Assembly: GCA_904419955.1 (NCBI GenBank)
Contig: CAJFTO010000019.1
Coordinates: 1-49,836 of the forward strand
DNA: 49,836 nucleotides
Direction of reading: 5' to 3'
From: Candidatus Roslinia caecavium
GTDB lineage: Bacteria > Bacillota > Clostridia > Monoglobales > Monoglobaceae
The notes under the pieces were generated by a model, which was not told where the DNA came from, did no database searches, and saw only the letters and a program-made list of their open reading frames with translations. Made by a program: the position numbers and the translations under genes. Shown here in pieces: positions 1 through 7,342 of the stretch. Position 1 is the stretch's first letter. The number at the start of each line of letters is the position of its first letter.

Positions 1-50
1 CTCCCGGAACCGACTCGCTTTTTCGCAAATGTCTCAGCGACAACTCCGCT

Positions 51-80
51 ATTATACTACCTTTCCTCCCTCTTTGTCAA
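51..80 (-). promoter_or_regulatory. Strong sigma-A promoter facing out of the window
   Basis: On the minus strand a consensus -35 TTGACA (75-80) and a consensus -10 TATAAT (51-56) are separated by 18 bp. Transcription would leave the window leftwards. Such a perfect pair is typical of stable-RNA operons in Clostridia, but the product lies outside the window, so the target is unknown. Confidence 0.6.
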
Positions 81-492
81 CACCTTTTTCGCCTTTTTTC
101 TCTTTTTGGTTATTTTGACTGCAACATTTTATATTTGACAATAATTTTATTGCATTTTAGACAACCGTCGACGTTTTGTTCAACACATATATGCTTCGAA
201 CTTACTATTAGCGTATTAACTCATAATTCTACAAAGCATTGGGGCATATATATGTTTGTATCGACTATTTTAAAATCTGTTGCAAGTATTTTTAAACTGA
301 TTGTATATAAATATGCTATTGGCTAATTTTATTAAATTTTTATATTTATTAAACTATGCGTATACAAATACGCTTTCCGCTTATAAGAAATTGTAATTAT
401 CCGCAGCGTCTATATTATATGTAAGATTATAAATAATCAGAAAGGAAAATATGTAGCGAACTTTCCACAAGTTCATTATATAGGGTGATTGT
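81..492. other. AT-rich intergenic region, no gene seen
   Basis: About 400 bp of AT-rich DNA between the outward promoter and the first XRE gene. Short open frames have no ribosome binding site or recognisable protein. A TTGACA at 135-140 lacks a good -10 at the expected spacing. I see no RNA gene or repeat here. Confidence 0.5.
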
Positions 493-819
493 ATGGATCG
501 AAAAAAATTCGGACGCAGGCTCCAGCTTGCTCGAAAAGAAAAACGCTTAACCGGCGAGCAGCTTGCAGAAAAGACGAATCTGTCTACCACATATATCAGG
601 CAGTTGGAAAACGGATTGCGTATCCCGAGTTTGCCTGTTTTTATCGATATAATAAACGCTCTCGACTGCGGCGCGGACGCCATATTAGCCGACAGCGTAA
701 GCGCTTCGAACAATATAGTCGTCGGCGAACTTTCAGAAAAACTGAACGGTTTGCCTCCGGAGCGTTTGTCTGAAATTACTACCGTAGTGAACGCAATGCT
801 TAGCTATATGAAGAATTAG
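493..819 (+). CDS. XRE-family helix-turn-helix regulator
   Basis: 108-residue DNA-binding protein. Residues about 6-60 form a Cro/C1-type HTH: a short first helix, then GEQLAEKTNLSTTYIRQLENG, in which the recognition helix STTYIRQLENG is characteristic. The C-terminal 45 residues are helical and probably dimerise. The ATG is preceded by AGGGTGATT, a fair Shine-Dalgarno. The stop at 819 lies only five bases before a structured leader RNA that precedes a second small XRE gene, so the two regulators may be co-transcribed with the leader between them. The regulated genes are not evident. Family assignment is secure, role is unknown. Confidence 0.85.
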   Translation: MDRKKFGRRLQLARKEKRLTGEQLAEKTNLSTTYIRQLENGLRIPSLPVFIDIINALDCGADAILADSVSASNNIVVGELSEKLNGLPPERLSEITTVVNAMLSYMKN

Positions 820-824
820 ATATT

Positions 825-1017
825 CAGGGGTAAGTAATGAGAAAGTTACTTTCACGTTAGCCTCCTGCAGGACTAAAGCGCCCACGCGAAATTTTCCTCG
901 CATAGCATGCTCTAAGACGCGCATGAGCGTAATAATCTCTTATCATTTCTTGCCCTGCGGATAAGAGAAATTTCATTATTATTGGCGCCGAAGCAGGGCG
1001 GCGGAATGGAGATTATT
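825..1017 (+). promoter_or_regulatory. Candidate structured leader RNA / riboswitch, copy 1
   Basis: Untranslated leader ending exactly at the ATG of the downstream XRE gene. A second copy lies at 26616-26807, roughly 88% identical by eye over 849-1020. Visible pairings: basal stem 825-830/862-867 plus 835-839/855-859 and GAAAG/CTTTC at 841-853; stem 874-880/908-914 with one mismatch; hairpin GCGA/TCGC at 886-889/898-901. Near the gene, 936-944 pairs with 960-968 (nine bp), and 952-958 pairs with 993-999 (GCCCTGC/GCAGGGC), together an H-type pseudoknot. The competing pairing 931-939/1009-1017 buries GAG of the GGAG Shine-Dalgarno (1008-1011). The two states share bases 936-939 and cannot coexist. 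I do not recognise it as a described riboswitch class; ligand and direction of control are unknown. Confidence 0.7.
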
Positions 1018-1248
1018 ATGAATAAACAACACCATGAAATCCTCAAGGAATTGCGCCAAAAACACGGATTAAAGCAATCAGACGTTTCCAAAATACTCGG
1101 GTGCGCAAATTACACTTATCAAAGATACGAATACGGCTTACTGCTTATGCCGATAGATAAACTTATAATTCTTGCTGATTATTACAACGTATCTACCGAC
1201 TATATTTTAGGCCGAACAAGAAACCCCGCGCCGCCGTCGATGATTTAA
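1018..1248 (+). CDS. Small XRE-family regulator under leader RNA control
   Basis: 76-residue HTH protein. The segment QSDVSKILGCANYTYQRYE is a Cro/C1-type helix-turn-helix, and the end contains STDYILGR, a frequent closing motif of small XRE proteins. The ATG at 1018 was chosen because GGAG at 1008-1011 lies six bases upstream and because the repeated leader stops matching its second copy exactly here. An in-frame TTG at 982 would put the conserved leader inside the protein and is unlikely. A good terminator follows at 1277. Probably an autoregulator or a regulator of the adjacent XRE gene; target genes cannot be named. Confidence 0.8.
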   Translation: MNKQHHEILKELRQKHGLKQSDVSKILGCANYTYQRYEYGLLLMPIDKLIILADYYNVSTDYILGRTRNPAPPSMI

Positions 1249-1276
1249 CTAAGAAGTAGTCTGAATAATCGTTTTC

Positions 1277-1325
1277 GATCCGCCGTAATCCTGATAATTT
1301 ACGGCGGATCCGCTTATTTTTCTTT
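1277..1325 (+). terminator. Rho-independent terminator after the XRE genes
   Basis: Twelve-bp perfect stem (1277-1288 with 1299-1310) and a ten-base loop, followed after a few bases by a T-rich tract to 1325. It closes the XRE gene pair. Confidence 0.85.
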
Positions 1326-1413
1326 TTACGTTCGCCGTTTTCATAATCTCAAAAGCTGATTATATAAGCCGGTATTAAAAATACTGATTTTTTTGGAATT
1401 TTGTGAATCGCTC

Positions 1414-1444
1414 TTGACTTAGAGTCGACTTTAAGTTGTATAAT
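1414..1444 (+). promoter_or_regulatory. MerR-type promoter and operator
   Basis: A -35 TTGACT (1414-1419) and a perfect -10 TATAAT (1439-1444) are separated by 19 bp. A near-perfect 10+10 dyad (1417-1436, one mismatch) fills the spacer. An over-long 19-bp spacer containing a dyad is the hallmark of promoters activated by MerR-family DNA twisting. No MerR gene is in the window, so the regulator must be encoded elsewhere. It drives the cupin and carboxymuconolactone-decarboxylase genes. Confidence 0.8.
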
Positions 1445-1524
1445 TATTATTAGATCAACTATACGCTTTAATATAGCGTATCCTTAATCTACATTAATTT
1501 ATTATTTAAACGGAGGCGTTAATC

Positions 1525-1938
1525 ATGGATAGAGAAAAAAGTTTAGGCGGAGGAGCCGTTTTTCCGCTCGGAGAAAAGAACGAAGCTTTTGCAAAATATT
1601 TTATAGGACAAAGTTATCTTAGTATGCTCACGACTGAGCGCGTTCCGATCGGAAACGTAACGTTCGAGCCGGGCTGTCGCAACAACTGGCATATCCATCA
1701 CAAGGGCGGTCAGATCCTGCTTGTCACCGGCGGCAGAGGATATTATCAGGAATGGGGCAAGGAGCCGCAGGAACTTCACCCCGGAGACGTAGTTAATATA
1801 CCTCCCGAAGTTAAGCACTGGCACGGCGCCGCTCCCGACAGCTGGTTCTCGCATTTAGCCGTAGAGGTACCCGCCGAGGGCGCGTCCAACGAATGGCTCG
1901 AGGCGGTAAGCGACGAAGAGTATTCAAAATTGTCATAA
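1525..1938 (+). CDS. Cupin-domain protein
   Basis: 137-residue single-domain cupin. The first metal motif reads WHIHHKGGQILLV (His56, His58, Gln63) and the second PGDVVNIPPEVKHWHGA (His98/His100), so a metal-binding beta-barrel is expected. The ATG follows GGAGG at nine-base spacing. It sits directly behind the MerR-type promoter and is followed 45 bp later by a carboxymuconolactone-decarboxylase-like gene. This pairing is common in Clostridia and is usually annotated as part of a quinone or electrophile detoxification module. Substrate unknown; a cytosolic enzyme is inferred from the absence of a signal peptide. Confidence 0.88.
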   Translation: MDREKSLGGGAVFPLGEKNEAFAKYFIGQSYLSMLTTERVPIGNVTFEPGCRNNWHIHHKGGQILLVTGGRGYYQEWGKEPQELHPGDVVNIPPEVKHWHGAAPDSWFSHLAVEVPAEGASNEWLEAVSDEEYSKLS

Positions 1939-1983
1939 TTTTCCTTAATTGATTTTACTGACAAAGATAGGAGGTAAATAAAT

Positions 1984-2712
1984 ATGAGTGAAAACGCATT
2001 TGAAAATATGCCGAAAACCCTTTTGGATACAGATCCGGAGTTTTATAATATTTTCAAAAACTTTACCGAAAACGACGCCGAAAACATTATAAGCTTAGAC
2101 GATAAAACGAGAGCTATGGCGACGCTCGCCGCGCTTATCGGCTGTCAGGGAACCGAAGAATACAAATGTTTTTTAAGCGGCGCGCTAAATAAAGCCGTAG
2201 ACCCGATCGAGATCAAGGAGATCGTGTATCAAGCCGTAGCCTATCTCGGTATAGGAAGAGTTCTTCCGTTTTTCGGCATAACAAACGATGTCATTAAAGA
2301 AGCCGGGCTCTCTCTTCCACTGCCCGGACAAGCGACGGCGAATAACGAGACTCGCCTTCAGACGGGGAACCAGGCGCAAGTCGATATTTTCGGCGACGGA
2401 ATGAAGGATTTTCATAAATCCGGTCCCAAGGAAAGCCGTCACATCAATCTCTGGCTTGCCGAAAACTGCTTCGGCGATTATTATACCCGGAACGGACTCG
2501 ACTATAAACAGCGCGAAATGATAACATTCTGTTTCCTATTGGCTCAGGGCGGCTGCGAACCTCAGCTCACCAGCCACGCCGGGGCCAATATGCGTATCGG
2601 AAACGATAAGAACTTTTTGATACAGATTATCTCTCAGTGCCTGCCCTACATAGGATATCCGAGGAGCCTGAACGCCCTCAGATGCGTAAACGAGGCGGCC
2701 GAGCAATTATAA
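1984..2712 (+). CDS. Carboxymuconolactone decarboxylase (AhpD-like) family protein
   Basis: 242 residues with two helical CMD-like halves. The first (about 40-110) carries DDKTRAMATLAALIGCQG; the second (about 165-235) carries KQREMITFCFLLAQGGCEPQ followed by LTSHAGANMRIG. The second half has one Cys and a downstream His where AhpD has CxxC...H, so peroxidase activity is not assured; decarboxylase/isomerase-type chemistry or thiol-dependent detoxification is more likely. It forms an operon with the upstream cupin behind a MerR-type promoter, which suggests induction by a small electrophile or oxidant. RBS AGGAGGTAAATAAAT. A strong terminator follows. Confidence 0.85.
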   Translation: MSENAFENMPKTLLDTDPEFYNIFKNFTENDAENIISLDDKTRAMATLAALIGCQGTEEYKCFLSGALNKAVDPIEIKEIVYQAVAYLGIGRVLPFFGITNDVIKEAGLSLPLPGQATANNETRLQTGNQAQVDIFGDGMKDFHKSGPKESRHINLWLAENCFGDYYTRNGLDYKQREMITFCFLLAQGGCEPQLTSHAGANMRIGNDKNFLIQIISQCLPYIGYPRSLNALRCVNEAAEQL

Positions 2713-2728
2713 TCTTTTCGACTTTTAT

Positions 2729-2762
2729 TCCAAAGGGGAGTTCTCTCCCTTTTGGATTTTTT
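2729..2762 (+). terminator. Terminator of cupin/CMD operon
   Basis: Twelve-bp stem (2729-2740 with 2745-2756, one G-T wobble), four-base loop TTCT, then six T residues. Classic intrinsic terminator. Confidence 0.9.
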
Positions 2763-2779
2763 CATATATTCCTTAATTA

Positions 2780-2807
2780 TTGACTTAACCGTGTTTTATG
2801 CTATAAT
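2780..2807 (+). promoter_or_regulatory. Sigma-A promoter of the cell-wall cluster
   Basis: -35 TTGACT (2780-2785), 16-bp spacer, -10 TATAAT (2802-2807). It precedes the SH3-repeat membrane protein and probably also serves the two amidases behind it. Confidence 0.7.
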
Positions 2808-2844
2808 TGATTTATAAGTTAATTTAATCAAGGAGCGGATAGTT

Positions 2845-4110
2845 ATGAATAATCCAAACGAACCCTACAATAACGATCAAAATAATCCCTATGTTGACGA
2901 CTATTTGAATAACACCGTAGACATACCGACTCAGTCGCAGTCGCAATCGCAACACGACCAATACGGATCTCAATATCCGCAGGCGCATAAAAACACGCCA
3001 AACAAAACGCTGATAATTTGTTTAGGCATTATAGTCGTTACGATCGTAATCATCTTAACGGCTCTTATCGTATTCGCGCTTACCGGCCGCTCGTCCGGCG
3101 GAAATGCAGGCTCCAGCGAATCGGGATTCGTTACGGGTATGGACGGTCAACAGGCCGCGGCGCCTACGGCTACGCCTATTCCTACCCCCGCTTCAGCTCA
3201 GGTCCCGTCGTCCGGATTTGTTCCCTCGTCCAACACCACCGTCGTAAGCACGATGTACGTATCGAACGTCAGGCACAGCATATACTTCAGGAGCGAACCG
3301 TTTGAAAACGACGCCAATATAATCTCAGAGCTGCCGCTCGGCACGCCGGTCGGATTTATAGAAAACTACGATAACGTTTTCGCAAAGATAAATTATAACG
3401 GAACCATAGGCTACGTCAAGCAGGAATACTTATCCTATACCCAAACGACGAACGAGGTTACCAAGACGATGTACGTCGCCAACGTAAACTACAGTATATA
3501 TTTCAGAAGCTCGGCTCAGGAGATAGATTCAAATATAATCTGCGAGATACCTCTGGGAACTCCGGTCGGGTTTATAAGCATAGAGGATTCGACCTTCTCT
3601 AAGATAAACTATAACGGTACGATCGGCTACTGTAAAACTCAGTACCTTTCCGACTATGCGCCGAGTTCAAACAACACAGTAGTATCGACCAAATATGTTG
3701 CCAACGTACAGTACAGCATCTATTTAAGAAGTACTCCGAACGAGACCGACAACAATATCATCTGCGAGATACCGGTCGGTACCGCTGTAGGCTTTATAGA
3801 GAATACAAACAGTACTTTTGCGAAAATAAATTATAACGGTACAATAGGCTATTCGAAGCGTATTTACCTCGAGGACAGCTACTCGTCCGGCGGCTCGTCT
3901 TCCGGCTCGGGAAGTACGATGACGGTCGTAAACGTTCAGTACGCAATATATCTCAGAAGTACTCCGGACGAGTCCTCAAACAGCAATATCATAATGGAGA
4001 TACCGGTCGGCGCTAAGGTTACATACCTCGGCACGCCGAACAATACGTTCTACAAAATAAGCTATAACGGTACCGTTGGATATTCCAAGCAAATATATCT
4101 TTCGTGGTAA
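2845..4110 (+). CDS. Membrane-anchored protein with four SH3-like repeats
   Basis: 421 residues. A Gln/Asn-rich cytoplasmic tail (1-54) is followed by one transmembrane helix (about 55-79), then a Gly/Ser/Ala/Pro linker to about 135. Four bacterial SH3-like repeats follow (about 137-198, 208-269, 282-343, 359-421), each with the pattern YxxNVxxSIYxRS...IxxEIPxGTxVGF...KINYNGTIGYxKxxYL. Type II orientation with the SH3 domains outside fits cell-wall binding. The next genes are two N-acetylmuramoyl-L-alanine amidases, so it probably helps bind or remodel peptidoglycan. RBS AAGGAG nine bases before the ATG. No catalytic domain seen. Confidence 0.85.
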   Translation: MNNPNEPYNNDQNNPYVDDYLNNTVDIPTQSQSQSQHDQYGSQYPQAHKNTPNKTLIICLGIIVVTIVIILTALIVFALTGRSSGGNAGSSESGFVTGMDGQQAAAPTATPIPTPASAQVPSSGFVPSSNTTVVSTMYVSNVRHSIYFRSEPFENDANIISELPLGTPVGFIENYDNVFAKINYNGTIGYVKQEYLSYTQTTNEVTKTMYVANVNYSIYFRSSAQEIDSNIICEIPLGTPVGFISIEDSTFSKINYNGTIGYCKTQYLSDYAPSSNNTVVSTKYVANVQYSIYLRSTPNETDNNIICEIPVGTAVGFIENTNSTFAKINYNGTIGYSKRIYLEDSYSSGGSSSGSGSTMTVVNVQYAIYLRSTPDESSNSNIIMEIPVGAKVTYLGTPNNTFYKISYNGTVGYSKQIYLSW

Positions 4111-4135
4111 AAATCGATTTGCAAGGAGACGTTAA

Positions 4136-5146
4136 ATGAAGAAATATTTTACAGTATTAATAATTGTATATGGGATAATACTCATAGGTTTGATCGCCGT
4201 TTTCATCCTGTGCCTGAACGGTACGATAACCCTTGAAAAATTGGGGATAAACAGGGACTCGATCACAAGCGGCGAAAGCTCCGGTTCGGAGCAAGAACAG
4301 TCCGGCGCGGCGGCCGTCCAAACTCCGGAGCCGACCGAGGAACCGGACAAGAAGATAATCGTGCTCGACCCGGGACACGGCCTGTCTTCGTCGAGCGCGT
4401 CCGACGAGCAGAAACTTGCGGACGGCTGGATATATAATCCGTCGCGAGGCGGCTGGGGCGAATGGCGGCACTGGAAGTCGGGAACGACTTGGGTGGACTG
4501 CGAAGGCTCGGGCTGCAGCGGCAGAGTTCCGTCCGGCGGGAGCTGCTGGTACCCGATCGAAAACGGGGACAGGGACGTCGAACCGGAGCTCAATCTGAAC
4601 AATACGCTGAGCGCCCAAAAATATCTTGAGGAGATGGGCTACGAGGTCCGCCTCACAAGAACCTCCAACTCGGAAAATCCGTCAATGACCCAAAGGCTTA
4701 AGTACTGCTACCCCGACCTCGATACGACGCGGGATCCCGATGCCGACGCGTTTGTTTGCATCCATTCCAACGCGGGCGGAGGACGCGGGAGCTGTTACAT
4801 ATCTCTGTCGGGTCTGTACGATCAGGCCGGTATCTCGGATACCTATGTCAGCGACGGCAACGAGCTCGGAAAGTATATAAACGACAGGATCGTCTCGTCC
4901 ACGAGCATGGGGATCTCGGGAAGCGGCGCCTACGACGGCTTTCCGACCACTATACTTTTCTGTAAATCACCCGTCACTATCGCGTATTTGGAGATCGGTT
5001 TCTTCGACAACCAATCCGACCTGAATATTTTAAAGACCGAATCCGACTCGATCGGAAAGGCGATAGCCGAAGGTATAAACGATTATTTCACAGCTAAAGA
5101 ATCCGGCGGCGCCGGCGAGACCGCGCAGTCCGCCCCCGCCGTATAA
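4136..5146 (+). CDS. N-acetylmuramoyl-L-alanine amidase, membrane anchored
   Basis: 336 residues. An N-terminal transmembrane segment (about 5-27) and acidic linker (40-72) precede an Amidase_3 zinc domain (73-325). Predicted zinc ligands are His81 (VLDPGHG), Glu151 (EPELNLNN) and His210 (VCIHSNAGG), with Glu286 (AYLEIGFF) as general base. The domain hydrolyses the amide between muramic acid and L-Ala outside the membrane. Between His81 and Glu151 lies a 70-residue stretch with a Trp/Cys-rich segment (GWGEWRHWKSGTTW), longer than usual for the family. The same insertion occurs in the next gene, so the two arose by tandem duplication. RBS AAGGAG. Overlaps the next frame by one base. Confidence 0.92.
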   Translation: MKKYFTVLIIVYGIILIGLIAVFILCLNGTITLEKLGINRDSITSGESSGSEQEQSGAAAVQTPEPTEEPDKKIIVLDPGHGLSSSSASDEQKLADGWIYNPSRGGWGEWRHWKSGTTWVDCEGSGCSGRVPSGGSCWYPIENGDRDVEPELNLNNTLSAQKYLEEMGYEVRLTRTSNSENPSMTQRLKYCYPDLDTTRDPDADAFVCIHSNAGGGRGSCYISLSGLYDQAGISDTYVSDGNELGKYINDRIVSSTSMGISGSGAYDGFPTTILFCKSPVTIAYLEIGFFDNQSDLNILKTESDSIGKAIAEGINDYFTAKESGGAGETAQSAPAV

Positions 5147-5157
5147 TGGAGGAAAGC

Positions 5158-6474
5158 ATGAACAAAGTTTTTGACATAAAAAAATTCGCAACGGCCATTT
5201 TGGCGACACTATCCCTGGTTATAGCAATAGCCTGCGCAGGCGCGGAACGCGTAAGCGCTTACGAGGTGGGCGACGTTATCGGCAAAGCGGTATATACCGA
5301 TATCGCGGCTTACATAAACGGCTACCCCATACCGTCGTACAACGTAGACGGCTATACCGTAATAGTCGCAGAGGATCTGAGAAATTACGGCTTCGACGTT
5401 ACATGGAACGGCGACGCGAGAACGCTGAGCGTGACCATGGCGGACGGCGCCGCGATTACAGGGATGAGCGGGGTTTATAAGTACCCGAACGCTATAGGCA
5501 GGAAATTCGCCGACACTCTCTATACCGACATACGGACCTATGTAAACGGCGACCCGGTTCAGGCCTACAGCATAAACGGCTATACTATGATAGAGCTTAA
5601 ATCTCTTTCAGAATTTGGAACAGTGAATTGGAACCAGGCTATGTGGCGCGCCGAGGTGAACTTGGACCGGTTGGACGAAAACGGCGGATATCCGGAGGTT
5701 GAGATAAGCGCTCTAAGCGTGCCGGTAATCGTCTTAGACGCCGGTCACGGGGAACTTTCCGGCAATATGAGCTCAGAACAGAAAACCGCCGACGGCTGGG
5801 TATACAACTCGTCAAGAGGCGGCTGGGGCGAATGGCGACACTGGAAATCAGGAACTACCTGGATAGACTGCGAAGGCTCCGGCTGTAATCACAGAGGCGA
5901 GTGCTGGTACCCGATAGGCGACGGCGACCGCTCTTTAGAGCCCGAGCTCACGCTGAACAACACGCTTAGCGCCGCGAAATACTTAGAGGAACTCGGCTAC
6001 GAGGTCCGCCTTACGAGGACGAACAACAGCCAGAATCCGTCCATGACCAAGCGACTCGAATACTGCTATCCGAACAACGACACGACTGCCGCTCCGGACG
6101 CGGATCTGTTTATCTGTATACACTCAAACGCCGGCGGCGGGCGAGGCTCCGCCTACATACAGCTCTCGGGCGCTTACGACCAGGCCGGGATAAGTCCGGA
6201 CTACGCGTACAACGGCAACACGCTGGGCAAATACATCAACGACCAAATAGTCGGCTCCACGAGCATGGGTACGTACAGCGGCGGCGTGATACACGGACTT
6301 CCCCACCTTGTGCTGTTCAGTAAGTGTCCGATCACTATAGCCTACCTTGAGATAGGCTTTTTCGACAACAGCTCGGATCTTAATATACTCAGAACGGAAT
6401 CCGACGGCATCGGCAGGGCCATCGCCAACGGGGTTCATTATTACTGCATCGATACCGGGATAAAACAATACTGA
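5158..6474 (+). CDS. Secreted N-acetylmuramoyl-L-alanine amidase with copper-amine-oxidase-like domains
   Basis: 438 residues from the ATG at 5158, chosen because GGAGG at 5150-5154 precedes it; the in-frame ATG at 5146 would lie upstream of that site. A signal peptide (about 1-34) is followed by two repeats resembling copper amine oxidase N-terminal domains (about 40-98 and 112-170; YTDIxxYxNGxP...GYTxI), which are wall-associated modules. Then comes an Amidase_3 domain with His197, Glu263, His322 and Glu398 in the catalytic positions and the same Trp/Cys-rich insertion as its neighbour. Likely acts on peptidoglycan together with the upstream anchored paralogue and SH3 protein. Confidence 0.92.
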   Translation: MNKVFDIKKFATAILATLSLVIAIACAGAERVSAYEVGDVIGKAVYTDIAAYINGYPIPSYNVDGYTVIVAEDLRNYGFDVTWNGDARTLSVTMADGAAITGMSGVYKYPNAIGRKFADTLYTDIRTYVNGDPVQAYSINGYTMIELKSLSEFGTVNWNQAMWRAEVNLDRLDENGGYPEVEISALSVPVIVLDAGHGELSGNMSSEQKTADGWVYNSSRGGWGEWRHWKSGTTWIDCEGSGCNHRGECWYPIGDGDRSLEPELTLNNTLSAAKYLEELGYEVRLTRTNNSQNPSMTKRLEYCYPNNDTTAAPDADLFICIHSNAGGGRGSAYIQLSGAYDQAGISPDYAYNGNTLGKYINDQIVGSTSMGTYSGGVIHGLPHLVLFSKCPITIAYLEIGFFDNSSDLNILRTESDGIGRAIANGVHYYCIDTGIKQY

Positions 6475-6486
6475 TACATAGTAAAA

Positions 6487-6555
6487 GCTCCGCTTAAAAT
6501 AGGCGAACGTCTAATATATTTTAAATTGGATCTCTACGCGCTTTTTTAGCGGAGC
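6487..6555. repeat. Imperfect inverted repeat after the amidases
   Basis: GCTCCGCT at 6487-6494 pairs with AGCGGAGC at 6548-6555, flanked by AAAA and TTTTTT inside the loop. It could form a long hairpin ending the amidase transcript, but there is no T-tract immediately after it, so it is only a weak terminator candidate. Confidence 0.35.
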
Positions 6556-6613
6556 AAACAGGAACTTTTTACGATTTATATTTTAAGCTGCAGCGTGAAA
6601 GCGAGGCGATATT

Positions 6614-7342
6614 GTGGAATTAAGAATAGCTATATGCGACGACGAAACGGACGCGTTGACAAAAGAAAGCCTCCTGATACGGGAACTGCTGGACGAGAAA
6701 AAAGTTGCATATCAAATCGATACGTATACGTCGGCGGAAGAATTGCTCGCATCTGAAGTCATGTACGATATACTTTTTCTTGATGTAGAATTGCGCCAAC
6801 TAAACGGAATCGATGTGGCGGAGAAATTGTTGGAATGTAAAAACGACGCCTTAATATTCTTCATAACAAATTATTCCATATACTCTGACAGAGCGTCTGA
6901 CATACGTGCGCACCGTTTTTTGTCAAAACCGGTGGACAAAGACCGACTGAGCGCCGGGATCGACAGCGCTCTAAAGAAAATATCCGACGCAACCAAATTT
7001 ATAACGGTAACGGATATGGAGACAAAGAGGCGCTATACGATACCTATAGCGTCGATAATCTTCATCGAAAACACGGGTCGGCATACAAAGATCTATTTGA
7101 CTACAAGACCTGCGTTTATTGCCGAAGAAATATTTTCAATTATCAAAGAAAGAATAGAAAGCGAGGCGGATTATTTTGCCATACCTCATCAAAGCTATTA
7201 TGTTAATATGCGTTTTGTCGACGATTATGACAAAAGGGAAGTTAAAATGTCCTACGGAAAAAGATCTTATACCGCTATCATGACGCGAGGGCGGTACAAA
7301 ACTTTTAACGATAAGATGTTTGAAATGGCAAAATTAGTATAA
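6614..7342 (+). CDS. LytTR-family response regulator (AgrA-like)
   Basis: 242 residues. Receiver domain 1-120 with the acidic pocket Asp9/Asp10 and phospho-acceptor Asp57 (ILFLDVEL), Lys in FLSKPVD. LytTR DNA-binding domain about 135-238, with the typical IIFIENTGRHTKIYL strand and HQSYYVNM. Start is GTG with GAGG seven bases upstream. The stop overlaps the ATG of the GHKL kinase gene (TAATG), so translation is coupled. Family members activate promoters through direct repeats spaced about two helical turns apart; such a repeat lies at 8658-8688 before the secreted-protein gene. No AgrB/AgrD genes are present. Confidence 0.9.
   Translation: MELRIAICDDETDALTKESLLIRELLDEKKVAYQIDTYTSAEELLASEVMYDILFLDVELRQLNGIDVAEKLLECKNDALIFFITNYSIYSDRASDIRAHRFLSKPVDKDRLSAGIDSALKKISDATKFITVTDMETKRRYTIPIASIIFIENTGRHTKIYLTTRPAFIAEEIFSIIKERIESEADYFAIPHQSYYVNMRFVDDYDKREVKMSYGKRSYTAIMTRGRYKTFNDKMFEMAKLV

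Noticed and set aside
733..924. Minus-strand frames over both leader RNAs (733-924 and 26584-26766) that share a peptide beginning MRVLE and containing MRGKFRxGAL
   Set aside because: The similarity is explained by the conserved leader DNA. There is no ribosome binding site before either ATG, the frames differ in length and ends, and substitutions are not biased to silent positions.
825..1017. Assignment of the leader to a known riboswitch class (SAM-II, preQ1, THF, c-di-GMP, FMN, T-box)
   Set aside because: None of the core motifs I know for these classes is present; naming one would be a guess.
4157..4618. Long antisense frames over the amidase, pcrA, recQ and ABC genes
   Set aside because: Shadows caused by strong codon bias; no start signals, and composition follows the sense gene.
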